A DNA stretch of 64,000 bases. Origin: CAMLJR01 sp964500675. GTDB taxonomy: Bacteria > Pseudomonadota > Gammaproteobacteria > Pseudomonadales > CAMLJR01. Position numbers and translations under genes: made by a program. Under the pieces are notes generated by a model. That model searched no databases. It saw only the letters and a program-made list of their open reading frames with translations, and was not told where the DNA came from. This document shows positions 36,488 through 44,599 of this stretch, piece after piece (within the stretch, counting starts at the first letter, position 1; the number at the start of each line of letters is the position of its first letter). The stretch covers positions 496,001-560,000 of the forward strand of contig CAZCNY010000001.1 in assembly GCA_964500675.1 (NCBI GenBank), given 5' to 3'.

Positions 36488-36579
36488 GAGGACAGACGGG
36501 CGTCGCGCTGTGGATGTAGAGACTGGCGGCACCGCCATGCCTCCTGAGAACCACGTTCCCACCATTTCGTCTTTTTCGT

Positions 36580-36593
36580 TGATGCACATCAAA
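36580..36593 (+). promoter_or_regulatory. Anr/Dnr/FNR-type binding site
   Basis: TTGATGCACATCAA is a perfect TTGAT-N4-ATCAA site. A TATTTT -10-like hexamer at 36615-36620 would put the start near 36627, so the box centre is at about -41, the classical class II activation position. The downstream gene is the fatty-acid-hydroxylase family gene at 36796; the leader would be about 170 nt. Confidence 0.6.
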
Positions 36594-36654
36594 GGTAGTG
36601 TGCGGCTAGCCCGCTATTTTCTTTACATAAGCCTCTACAATGGATTTAATGACT

Positions 36655-36669
36655 GAGAACGACGTTCTC
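36655..36669. repeat. Palindrome in the hydroxylase leader
   Basis: GAGAAC-GAC-GTTCTC is a perfect 6-bp dyad downstream of the predicted start site of the hydroxylase transcript. It could be a second operator or an mRNA hairpin. No regulator can be named. Confidence 0.35.
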
Positions 36670-36795
36670 CGGTGAGGCCGCAATAAAGCGGAATGGGCGT
36701 CGAGGTTTCGGTAACCGATCGTGCAATAAGACGGTAAGCAAACGAGTTCGTGCGCTGACCTATTCTTTAATCGCCTTCTCAAGGGGTAAGACGTG

Positions 36796-37593
36796 ATGGA
36801 CACATCCCTACTTTCTTCGATCTTAGAACAGTACCATGGCCTGCTATCTCTCTATGCATTAGCGGGAATTCTGGTTATTCCCTTCATCGGCAAGTACGTG
36901 ATGTCGCTAATACCGACCATCAAGGAAGCTCAAGCGCTCAACAAAGATGCGGCCGAGAAAAAAATGGCGCGCGAGTACTACTCCGCCAATCAAAAGAAAA
37001 ATCGCCTCTGGGGCGTACTCGATCAGATAGTGATCTTCGGTTTGATACTGCCTTTTTGTCTCACGCTGGATCCGCAACCCTGGTGGAAAATTCTGCTGGA
37101 TACCGTTGTAATCCTGATGTTCTATGATTTTTTCTATTACCTGACTCATCGCTTTCTGTTTCACGATGGCGGCTTCATGGGTGGGCCGTTGATGTGGGTT
37201 CATGCCGTACACCATCAACAAAACAATCCCTGCCGCATGGACTCTAGCTACATTCATCCACTGGAGGTCGCGATGGGGCTCGGGCTTTACGCCGGAAGCA
37301 TTTTCATACTGTCTCGGTTCATGGGCAATTTCCACGTAGCAACCATCATCATCACGTGGGTCGCTTTTTCGGAGATTAATCTGCACAATCACGACTTGTG
37401 GAAATCGGATCGCTTCCCGTTCAAATATTTAAATTACATGTCGAAGATGCATCATGTTCACCACGCCAAATTTACGGGCGGCAACTTTGCGACGATCTCG
37501 CTGCTTTACGATTGGTTGTTTGGCACTTATGACACCGGCGATGGCTACAAAAAACAGTCGCTGCCAGCAGCCGGTCAAACCAATAAAGCATGA
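36796..37593 (+). CDS. Sterol desaturase / fatty acid hydroxylase family membrane protein (copy 1)
   Basis: 265 residues from ATG 36796 (AAGGGG 9 nt upstream; a GTG at 36793 is also possible). Two N-terminal helices, then a di-iron membrane core with histidine boxes HRFLFH (HX4H), WVHAVHHQQ, NLHNHD and KMHHVHHAKF. The family adds oxygen to lipids, sterols or carotenoids using O2; the substrate is unknown. A close paralogue lies at 49971-50762 in reverse orientation. The Anr/Dnr box upstream suggests induction at low oxygen or by NO, which is curious for an O2-using enzyme. Confidence 0.88.
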   Translation: MDTSLLSSILEQYHGLLSLYALAGILVIPFIGKYVMSLIPTIKEAQALNKDAAEKKMAREYYSANQKKNRLWGVLDQIVIFGLILPFCLTLDPQPWWKILLDTVVILMFYDFFYYLTHRFLFHDGGFMGGPLMWVHAVHHQQNNPCRMDSSYIHPLEVAMGLGLYAGSIFILSRFMGNFHVATIIITWVAFSEINLHNHDLWKSDRFPFKYLNYMSKMHHVHHAKFTGGNFATISLLYDWLFGTYDTGDGYKKQSLPAAGQTNKA

Positions 37594-37644
37594 GTGATCC
37601 CACACGCACAATGCTTGAGTCAGGCCAAAAGGGATGCCCCAAGC

Positions 37645-37676
37645 ATCTGTGCTGAACACTATCTGTGCTGAACACT
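37645..37676. repeat. Perfect 16-bp tandem duplication
   Basis: ATCTGTGCTGAACACT occurs twice head to tail (37645-37660, 37661-37676) in the gap between the hydroxylase gene and the RlmN-like gene. It has the same period class as the arrays at 27133, 54135 and 57833, but an unrelated unit. Confidence 0.85.
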
Positions 37677-37731
37677 AAAAGCCGCAGCATCGTTCGCCAC
37701 CCCTGAATGACGGTGGTAGCATGCGCATCCC

Positions 37732-38769
37732 ATGCGCATTACCGATTTCGATCAACATCTCGCCAGCCTCGGCGCCCTGCCCATCCATCGCGACCGCATC
37801 GTGCGCGCGTGGCTGCAAGGCAAAGCGCTCAACACCGGCACACGCCGCTATCCGCAAGAAGGATTTTTACCGCTGGCAGTGCGCAACCAGCTGCCGCGGT
37901 TGGCCGACGCACTCGATGCGCTGGTTCGCCTTCGCTCCGAACATCGCGCTGCCGACAATTCGGCGCGCCTGCTCGTCGAGTTGGGCGATGGCCAAATGGT
38001 GGAAAGCGTATTGCTGCCGCGCGACGGCGTTTGCGTTTCCACGCAAGTTGGCTGCGCAGTCGGCTGTCGCTTTTGCATGACGGGAAAAAGCGGCCTGTTG
38101 CGGCAAGTCAGCAGCCTGGAAATACTTGCGCAAATTGTGCTCGCGCGAAAAATACGGCCGGTAAAAAAAGTGGTTTTCATGGGCATGGGCGAGCCGGCGC
38201 ACAATCTCGACAACGTGCTCGAAGCGATTGATCTACTCGGCACCTACGGCGATTTCAACCATAAAAAGCTGGTGTTTTCTACGGTCGGCGATAGACGCGT
38301 ATTCGAGCGCCTGCCGCAGATGAGCGTGAAACCCGCACTCGCCTTATCGCTGCACACAACGAAAAAAGAATTGCGCGAACATCTGCTGCCGAAAGCGCCG
38401 AAAATTACTCCGTCCGAACTCGTCGAATTAGGCGAGCACTACGCCCGTGCCGTCGGCTATCCGATTCAGTATCAGTGGACGCTGCTCAAAAACATCAACG
38501 ATGGTCAGGACGAGTGGGACGCCATCGCGCGTCTGTTAAAAGATAAATATGCCGTGCTGAATCTCATCCCATTCAACAGTTCGGAGGGCGATGAATATCA
38601 GCGCCCGGAAGTCGAGCGCATCACCGAGATCGTGCATTATCTGCATCGCTACGGCATATTTACCACGGTGCGCAACAGCGCCGGGCAAGATATCGACGGT
38701 GGCTGTGGCCAATTGCGCGCTCGCGCTGTTGATCGCGTCAACACGAGTCGCTTACGCGGAAGCATTTGA
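37732..38769 (+). CDS. RlmN/Cfr-family radical SAM methyltransferase-like protein
   Basis: 345 residues. The radical SAM motif C108-x3-C112-x2-C115 (GCAVGCRFCMTG) is followed by VFMGMGEPAHNLDNVLEAI (SAM-binding GEP), SLHTTKKELREHLLPKAP, and a C-terminal conserved cysteine in DIDGGCGQLR. These are RlmN/Cfr-type features, including both cysteines needed for C2/C8 adenosine methylation. The C-terminal motif NSAGQDIDGGCGQL differs from the usual TRGDDIDAACGQL. In this lineage canonical rlmN normally sits upstream of ispG, beyond the right edge of this window, so this is probably a second paralogue. Confidence 0.85.
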   Translation: MRITDFDQHLASLGALPIHRDRIVRAWLQGKALNTGTRRYPQEGFLPLAVRNQLPRLADALDALVRLRSEHRAADNSARLLVELGDGQMVESVLLPRDGVCVSTQVGCAVGCRFCMTGKSGLLRQVSSLEILAQIVLARKIRPVKKVVFMGMGEPAHNLDNVLEAIDLLGTYGDFNHKKLVFSTVGDRRVFERLPQMSVKPALALSLHTTKKELREHLLPKAPKITPSELVELGEHYARAVGYPIQYQWTLLKNINDGQDEWDAIARLLKDKYAVLNLIPFNSSEGDEYQRPEVERITEIVHYLHRYGIFTTVRNSAGQDIDGGCGQLRARAVDRVNTSRLRGSI

Positions 38770-38851
38770 GTCGGAGTATTGCTGACGATTCACTGCGTAA
38801 ACTTTAACGAGCTTCGCAATCGCGATCGCTTGCAACGAGTAAAACGAACGT

Positions 38852-40339
38852 ATGAAATCACTGGAGCAATTATGCGCGGACGCGCTCGCGAGAAACCCTG
38901 AGCGCCCGGCGATCGAGTTTCAAGGGCATTGGTACAGCTGGGGACAGATGCGGTATGTAGCCGATCAAGTTCTGCGCCTATTGCAAGACAGCGGCATCGA
39001 TCCGCAAGCCACCATCACATTCGTGCCACGCAACCGCCCTTCCGCACTAGCGGCGCTGCTGGCGTTGATGTCGCAAGGCCGCAACATCCGTATGCTTTAC
39101 GCTTTTCAGTCGGCCGCCCGCCTGGCCCGTCAGATCGAGCAACAAAAACCGGCGGTAGTCATTGCGGCAGACCAGGAGTTCTCGACCGAGGTCAAAGCCG
39201 TTCTGCGCGAACACGGCATTGCCGGTATTGCCACCGAGGAAATGGATGCGCATGCGGTAATCGGATGCGAACGATGCAAGCGGACGAATAATCCAGAAGC
39301 TGCCGCACGGCAAATCGAAATTCTTACCAGCGGCACGACTGGAACCCCGAAGCAGTTCCCGATCAGCTACGCCATGATCGAGCGATTTATGGTGGGAGAC
39401 CAGCTGCGGTCCGGCGAGGCGCCGGGTGTAGCCGAAGAGGCGCCGGCCCTGCTGTATTATCCGATGGGCAATATCACCGGAATTCACACGACGATACCGG
39501 CATTGATCAAGGGGCTGCGTATCATCTTATTGGATCGTTTTTCCCTCGAACAGTGGCATGCCTATGTGGTCCGTTACCGGCCCGCGACCGGCGGCATACC
39601 GCCGGCGGCGATGCAGGCGCTATTGGCTGCCGACTACCCTCCCGAAGATCTCGCGTCGATCAAGTACATGGGCTCGGGCGCGGCACCGCTCGATCCATCG
39701 ATTCATCGCACGTTTGAAGAGCGCTACAAGATTCCGATTTTGCTGTCGTACGGGGCCACCGAATTCGGCGGACCCGTCACCGGCATGACCCTCGATCTGT
39801 ACGCAAAATGGAATCGGGAAAAGTTCGGCAGCGTCGGGCGCCCATTTCCGGGTTTTCAGGTGCGGGTAATTGATTCCGATTCCGGAAAAGAATTGCCCGC
39901 CGGAACCGAAGGCATTCTCGAAGTCGTCTCGCCGCGCATCGGTCCGCATTGGATTCGCACAGCCGATGTCGCGGTCATCGACACCGACGGTTTCGTTTTT
40001 CTTCACGGCCGCGCCGACGGCGCCATCATGCGCGGCGGTTTTAAAATCCTGCCCGAAACGATTGAACACGCGCTGCTGCTTCACCCCGCTATCGCGGCGG
40101 CGAGCGTGGTGGGCATACCCGACAAGCGTCTGTCGGAAGTGCCAGGCGCCGCACTGCAAATCAAACCGGATTACGCGCAACCACCGATTGCTGAACTTGA
40201 AGCGCATCTTCGCGCACACGTGCTGGCGACGCACATTCCAGTTCATTGGCGTTTTGTCGACAGCTTGCCTAAAACACCGTCCTTCAAAATCGATCGACCC
40301 GCTGTCAAACAATTATTTGAGCAGGCAGAAAACCATTGA
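38852..40339 (+). CDS. AMP-binding acyl-CoA/acyl-adenylate synthetase family protein
   Basis: 495 residues. Core ANL motifs: EILTSGTTGTPKQFP (P-loop, about residue 150), LLSYGATEFGGP (A5), WIRTADVAVIDTDGFVFLHGRAD (A7/A8 region) and the C-terminal catalytic lysine in SFKIDR. It activates a carboxylate as acyl-AMP, with CoA as the likely acceptor; the substrate is not predictable. The N-terminal EHGIAGI-type region is shorter than in long-chain acyl-CoA ligases. Overlaps the next gene's start (TGATG), so the two are coupled. Confidence 0.88.
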   Translation: MKSLEQLCADALARNPERPAIEFQGHWYSWGQMRYVADQVLRLLQDSGIDPQATITFVPRNRPSALAALLALMSQGRNIRMLYAFQSAARLARQIEQQKPAVVIAADQEFSTEVKAVLREHGIAGIATEEMDAHAVIGCERCKRTNNPEAAARQIEILTSGTTGTPKQFPISYAMIERFMVGDQLRSGEAPGVAEEAPALLYYPMGNITGIHTTIPALIKGLRIILLDRFSLEQWHAYVVRYRPATGGIPPAAMQALLAADYPPEDLASIKYMGSGAAPLDPSIHRTFEERYKIPILLSYGATEFGGPVTGMTLDLYAKWNREKFGSVGRPFPGFQVRVIDSDSGKELPAGTEGILEVVSPRIGPHWIRTADVAVIDTDGFVFLHGRADGAIMRGGFKILPETIEHALLLHPAIAAASVVGIPDKRLSEVPGAALQIKPDYAQPPIAELEAHLRAHVLATHIPVHWRFVDSLPKTPSFKIDRPAVKQLFEQAENH

Positions 40340-41175
40340 TGCATCGCCGCGCCCATTCACGCCATAGACAAAGTGTTAGAACAAAAACACCGAGCTCGTA
40401 CGCCGGCCAATCGCACGCTGCAGATCATTTTTACCATCAATCGAAATCGCTTCGAATTGCAACGATTATTCTGGTATCGATTATCCTGTCTGCCTGCGCC
40501 TCTCTTGTCGACAGTGCTCAACAGGCGGCTCAAGAAAAGCTCCAGCATTTCTTAGCCAATCAGTTTGCCCAGCGGCTGCAAAGCGGCATCGATTCCGTGA
40601 TTGCTCAATTGGCGGCAAAAGGCGGTTATCTCGATGACCCGCTGGTGCGCATATTGCTGCCGCCGCCCTTGGGGCTGGTCATCGGTGTCGCCAGGGATTT
40701 ACAAAAAAATCCCCAAGAAACGCTGCTGGAAGTCCTGATCAATCAGGCTGCCGAAAATACCATTCCGCTCGCGGGACCCATCCTTAAAAATATTGTGATG
40801 AATCTGGATACCCCTGATCTTGAAACATTGTCGAATGCCGGAAATACGGCCGCTGCCGATTACTTAAAAGAAAAAGGAAATGCGGTAGTGCAGACGACTT
40901 TATTGCCCGCGATAACCGAAGAGCTGCATGCCAATGGCGCCATTGCGCTTTATGGCGAGCTGCTTAAAGCCAGAGAAACCGCCGATCACATAACGGCAAC
41001 GGCGACCGATGCTCAACAGAAAATTGAAACCACTCAACAAGCGACCGAAACCGTGCAGCCAGTAACGCAGGAGCAATTGGGCCAGTATGTCGCAGAACAG
41101 GCTGCGGCCGGTTTGTTTAAAAAATTGGCGAGTGAGGAGCTTTCAATACGCAGAGCTCTTGAGTCTTCGTATTAA
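40339..41175 (+). CDS. DUF4197-like lipoprotein
   Basis: 278 residues from ATG 40339, overlapping the stop of the previous gene. A long basic N-terminus precedes a hydrophobic helix ending in a lipobox-like IILSAC. The body resembles DUF4197: GGYLDDPLVRILLPPPL, NQAAENTIPLAGPILKNIV, AADYLKEKG, and the C-terminal GQYVAEQAAAGLFKKLASEE then LSIRRAL. An extra polar stretch (about 200-240, TATATDAQQKIETTQQATE) is not usual for the family. Function of DUF4197 is unknown; the family call is from pattern memory. Confidence 0.65.
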   Translation: MHRRAHSRHRQSVRTKTPSSYAGQSHAADHFYHQSKSLRIATIILVSIILSACASLVDSAQQAAQEKLQHFLANQFAQRLQSGIDSVIAQLAAKGGYLDDPLVRILLPPPLGLVIGVARDLQKNPQETLLEVLINQAAENTIPLAGPILKNIVMNLDTPDLETLSNAGNTAAADYLKEKGNAVVQTTLLPAITEELHANGAIALYGELLKARETADHITATATDAQQKIETTQQATETVQPVTQEQLGQYVAEQAAAGLFKKLASEELSIRRALESSY

Positions 41176-41242
41176 AATCACTTTATTATTTTGAATGCAT
41201 GTCTATTTGAGCGCGCGCGAATCCGATATCGAAATATTGTAA

Positions 41243-41398
41243 GCGTCGATGGACTCTACTGCACCGGAGCCGGTGTTGATCGACCCCGGTTTACAAGCGG
41301 GAACCGGTACCACTGACGCAATTCTCGGTGTTTATTACGTGGATACACCGAGCAAAAACTGGGACTATTTTGCGCAAGGTTTAATGCAGAAATCACTA
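41243..41398 (+). pseudogene. Orphan 156-bp fragment duplicated from the outer-membrane gene at 46016-47065
   Basis: This stretch aligns without gaps to 46601-46756, with about 7 mismatches by eye (roughly 95% identity), in the same orientation. It corresponds to the part of the outer-membrane protein from DSTAPEPVLIDPGL to YFAQGLMQKSL. Both ends of the gene are missing. A frame of 67 codons remains open from ATG 41249, but after the homology ends it runs into unrelated sequence. Immediately after the fragment is an inverted repeat ATTAACC/GGTTAAT (41398-41404 and 41433-41439). It is a relic rather than a functional gene. Confidence 0.85.
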
Positions 41399-41473
41399 TT
41401 AACCCGGCAACAAGGCCTATACTTTGATGCCAGGTTAATAATTACAGTATAAAACTTCACGGGTGAACAATCG

Positions 41474-42499
41474 ATGATCACCACAGCATTAACGAAACAC
41501 TTTTCTTTGCAATATCCCATAGTCCTCGCGCCCATGGGGGGAGTCTCTGGCGGCGAGTTAGCTGCGGCTGTCTCAAACGCAGGCGGACTCGGCATTGTCG
41601 GGGGCGGATACGGTGAACAAGCATGGCTGCGAACCGAGCTTAATTTGCTCAGAAAACTGACCAGCAAACCTTGGGGTGTTGGTTTAATTACCTGGTCTAT
41701 TGCGCCCGGGATTGTTGATCTTGTTCTGGATTACCAACCGCATGCGATTATGCTTTCCTTTGGCGACCCGCGTCCGCATGCTAAAAAAATCAAATCCCGC
41801 GGGGTGACGTTGATCTGTCAGGTGCAGGACTTGGAAGGCGCACGCATCGCATGCGAGGCCGGCGCCGATTTTATCGTCGCGCAAGGCGCCGAGGCTGGAG
41901 GTCACGGTAGCCGGCGCGCCACCCTACCCTTGGTTCCAGCGCTGGTCGATGCGGTGGCGCCGATTCCCGTCCTGGCCGCCGGCGGCATTGCCGATGGCCG
42001 CGGAGTGGCGGCCACCCTGCTGCTGGGAGCGGAAGGCGCCGTGATCGGCACGCGCTTGTATGCCAGCCACCAAGCTCTCGGGTTGGCAGCGGCTAAGCAT
42101 CAGCTTGTCAAGCGCGAGGGCGGCGACACGGTTCGCACTCAGGTATTTGATATCGTGCGCGGCTATGCGTGGCCGGCACCTTATACCGGACGCGCACTGC
42201 ACAACAATTTCATCGCGCGTTGGCATGGACGAGAAGCCATGTTGACCGAGGTGCGCGAACAAGAGCGCACCGCGTACTTTGAAGCAGTGAATGCTGGCGA
42301 TACCGACACGGCGGTCATCTGGGCGGGCGAAGGCATCGACCTGATTAACGACATCGAAGATGCCGGTGTGCTCGTACAGCGTATCGGCGCGCAGGCGGAG
42401 GCTCACTTGTATAGAGGTGTGGAATTACTGCGCACCAATTCGCTGTCCGCCTCCCAATCCGGATCGACAGAATCCGCATCGATAACAACGGCACAGTAG
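41474..42499 (+). CDS. Nitronate monooxygenase (2-nitropropane dioxygenase family)
   Basis: 341 residues, an FMN-dependent TIM barrel. Motifs: PIVLAPMGGVSGGELAAAVSNAG near the start, the catalytic-histidine segment FIVAQGAEAGGHGSRR (about 137-152), and the FMN-phosphate loop VLAAGGIADGRGVAATLLLGAEGAV. The family oxidises alkyl nitronates, releasing nitrite. It is convergent with the nitrite reductase operon, and a nitrite-supplying role is a tempting inference. The enoyl-ACP reductase FabK is a relative, but the GGHG motif favours nitronate monooxygenase. Confidence 0.88.
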   Translation: MITTALTKHFSLQYPIVLAPMGGVSGGELAAAVSNAGGLGIVGGGYGEQAWLRTELNLLRKLTSKPWGVGLITWSIAPGIVDLVLDYQPHAIMLSFGDPRPHAKKIKSRGVTLICQVQDLEGARIACEAGADFIVAQGAEAGGHGSRRATLPLVPALVDAVAPIPVLAAGGIADGRGVAATLLLGAEGAVIGTRLYASHQALGLAAAKHQLVKREGGDTVRTQVFDIVRGYAWPAPYTGRALHNNFIARWHGREAMLTEVREQERTAYFEAVNAGDTDTAVIWAGEGIDLINDIEDAGVLVQRIGAQAEAHLYRGVELLRTNSLSASQSGSTESASITTAQ

Positions 42500-42591
42500 C
42501 CATAATAATCGCCGCTACTGTCGCCAATGTCACCGCTGCGAATAATACGCGCATGGTGCGGCCTCTGATGTTTCGACTCCGCGTAGCGAGG

Positions 42592-43524
42592 TTAGCGTAC
42601 TAATATCTGTTCGCCATGCCCCATCGCCGGATCCGCGTCGTTGCTGAACATAATGACGGCGATAGCACCCGTCAGTGCTTGTTTCAGCGAATGACTCACG
42701 ATGGCGTTGGCACCCTCTTTCGGTGAAATGAGATCGAATATTGCCGCATCACCTGGTCCAACCGTATAACTTTGCATGCCGACCATTTCGTTTTTTGGAT
42801 TACCGCTAAGCCAAACCTTATCCCAGATACCTGCGATCGGATGAAACGATGAAAATTCATTCGGACCGGCGTTAACGAAATAAATACGCACACGCTCGCC
42901 CGGTTTAGCCTGCAACCAGCGCGTTGCATTCGTGTCGTGCACCGGGTCATATTTAAATACACCGCCATTGAACATGACGTTGGACCATTTATCGGCCATC
43001 ATCGCGTCGCGATCTTCGGGGTTTGGATATAACTCAGATTGAATCAACACATATTCGCGATCCGCTTTCGGTCTCGCTTTCGGGTCTTTGGGATCAACGA
43101 TAATCACGCCGAACATACCGCGCGCAATATGTTGAATCATTGGATCCGAACCGCAGTGGTAATAAAACACTCCCGGATAAGTAGCAGTGAATGTGAAGTG
43201 TTTTGTTTCACCGGGTTTAATTGGGGAAAACTCCTTAACCACGTCGACTCGAGCGGCGTGAAAATCGATGGAGTGCGAATTCTTATTCGCCTTATCGTTA
43301 ATCAACGTAAAGTCAACCGTGTCTCCTTCGGTGACGCGCACCACGGGTCCGGGGACTGTTCCGTTAAATGTCCACGTCTTATACATAGTCCCTTTATTAT
43401 CGATGGGAAGATCGACCTCCTTTGCCGTGAGTGTTACTTGAACCTCCTTTGCCGATACCATCACCGGCATCGATACCCCCAGCGAAATGGCCGTAGCTAA
43501 AACCATATCTCTTAAATTTTTCAT
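42592..43524 (-). CDS. nirK: Copper-containing nitrite reductase
   Basis: 310 residues with a signal peptide (cleavage near VSA-KE). Type 1 copper ligands are H84, C124, H132 and M137 (NSHSIDFHA, YYHCGSDPMIQH, ARGM). Type 2 copper ligands are H89, H123 and H278 (VSHSLKQA). The catalytic pair is D87 and H228 (SSFHPIAGIWDKVW, the AniA-like form of this motif). All key residues are present, so nitrite to NO activity is predicted in the periplasm. It is shorter than classical NirK and most like the AniA/nitrifier group. Last gene of a four-gene operon with a multicopper oxidase and two cytochromes c, as in the Nitrosomonas ncgABC-nirK cluster. Confidence 0.9.
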   Translation of the reverse strand: MKNLRDMVLATAISLGVSMPVMVSAKEVQVTLTAKEVDLPIDNKGTMYKTWTFNGTVPGPVVRVTEGDTVDFTLINDKANKNSHSIDFHAARVDVVKEFSPIKPGETKHFTFTATYPGVFYYHCGSDPMIQHIARGMFGVIIVDPKDPKARPKADREYVLIQSELYPNPEDRDAMMADKWSNVMFNGGVFKYDPVHDTNATRWLQAKPGERVRIYFVNAGPNEFSSFHPIAGIWDKVWLSGNPKNEMVGMQSYTVGPGDAAIFDLISPKEGANAIVSHSLKQALTGAIAVIMFSNDADPAMGHGEQILVR

Positions 43525-43548
43525 TTACATTCTCCTGATTTTCTTCGT

Positions 43549-43908
43549 TTACTTACCGCATTTACACACTTCGCGTAGATAGGAAACCATTTCTTTAATT
43601 TCCTCGTCGCTCAGTACTTTTCCCCACGTGGGCATTAACACCGATTTATTTACGGCGATCCCACCTTCCTTAATAGCTTTAAAAATTTGATCATCCGGTA
43701 GATCACCCATCGCCTTACCATCACTGTGATCGCGCGGTTGCACCGCCATGGTCGGAGCATTGATCCCTTTTCCATTTCGTTGTGAACCGTGGCACTGAGC
43801 ACAATATGTGTCGTAATTACGTTCAGCATGTGGGTAAGCTGTATTCCCAAACGCGGCGAAGGATGTGATGACAAGGACGCTGGTGAGCGCGGTGGCTGCA
43901 AATTTCAT
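43549..43908 (-). CDS. Monohaem class I cytochrome c (NcgC-like)
   Basis: 119 residues. A signal peptide precedes one haem site C36-x2-C39-H40 (YCAQCHGSQRNGKG) with a distal methionine probably at M92 (LMPTWG). Periplasmic electron carrier, likely donor to NirK or the multicopper oxidase. It overlaps the dihaem cytochrome gene by 4 bp and precedes nirK by 24 bp. The position corresponds to ncgC of Nitrosomonas europaea. Confidence 0.9.
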   Translation of the reverse strand: MKFAATALTSVLVITSFAAFGNTAYPHAERNYDTYCAQCHGSQRNGKGINAPTMAVQPRDHSDGKAMGDLPDDQIFKAIKEGGIAVNKSVLMPTWGKVLSDEEIKEMVSYLREVCKCGK

Positions 43909-44588
43909 TTTGCGTCTCCCCCCTTCAGCTGCATGATGTATCCCGTCAAGCGTTGCAGATCGGCCTCGCCCAATCCGAGATCAGGCATCCACACATGCGG
44001 ATCAATGATTTGCGGATGTTTGATGTAGCTGTAAACAAAATCTGCCTGCAGCCGTCGTCCCGCGCTATACAACTCCGGTCCCGATAGCCCGCCTTTATCG
44101 GGCGCATCCTGGTGGCACGCCGAGCAACCGCGCAGTTTTCCAAAAAACATCGCACCCATCGTTGGGCTCACACTGCCATTTTTGAACGCGCCATTCTCAA
44201 CAAGCCCGGGAGCGGTCAATGACATCAGCGCGGCCGCCACACTTTCGGCTTTTTCCTTATCCAACTTGATGTGCTCGCTCAGCGTTGCGCGATCAATCGC
44301 ATCGCCGTCTGGGCCGCTTTTGATATGCTTTCGATAAAATTCGCCGCCAGGCCGAATTGCTGTTGGCGTTTGTAACCACGCAACCAGCCAGTCCTGCTGA
44401 AATTTATTGCCGGCGTAATACAAATCAGGACCTTTGCGCTCCCAGATGTGACTGACATCCGTGTTTTCAGGCTTCGTTAGCGCATGACAAGTGCTGCATT
44501 GAGATTCAAGAATCTGCTTTCCATCCTCGGCACTTGCGGTTGCGCTGAGCAGCGCGAGAAATACCATGACTGTTGAACGTATCATCAT
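43905..44588 (-). CDS. Dihaem cytochrome c (NcgB-like)
   Basis: 227 residues with a signal peptide (ATASA-ED) and two haem-binding motifs, C31-x2-C34-H35 (CSTCHAL) and C155-x2-C158-H159 (CSACHQD). Candidate distal methionines include the one in VWMPDLGL. The two halves look like tandem class I domains. Located between the multicopper oxidase (11 bp upstream) and the monohaem cytochrome (4-bp overlap); corresponds in position to ncgB of Nitrosomonas. Confidence 0.9.
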   Translation of the reverse strand: MMIRSTVMVFLALLSATASAEDGKQILESQCSTCHALTKPENTDVSHIWERKGPDLYYAGNKFQQDWLVAWLQTPTAIRPGGEFYRKHIKSGPDGDAIDRATLSEHIKLDKEKAESVAAALMSLTAPGLVENGAFKNGSVSPTMGAMFFGKLRGCSACHQDAPDKGGLSGPELYSAGRRLQADFVYSYIKHPQIIDPHVWMPDLGLGEADLQRLTGYIMQLKGGDAK

Positions 44589-44599
44589 CGTCCCCTTAA

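Noticed and set aside
41249..41452. 67-codon frame as a small gene
   Set aside because: It is the duplicated piece of the 46016-47065 gene plus unrelated sequence, best explained as a relic.
42592..43524. Loss of the catalytic histidine in NirK
   Set aside because: Against the class I motif GGHGDYVW the position looks like Ile, but the sequence follows the AniA-type motif SSFHxIxxIxDKV, in which the first His is catalytic and is present.
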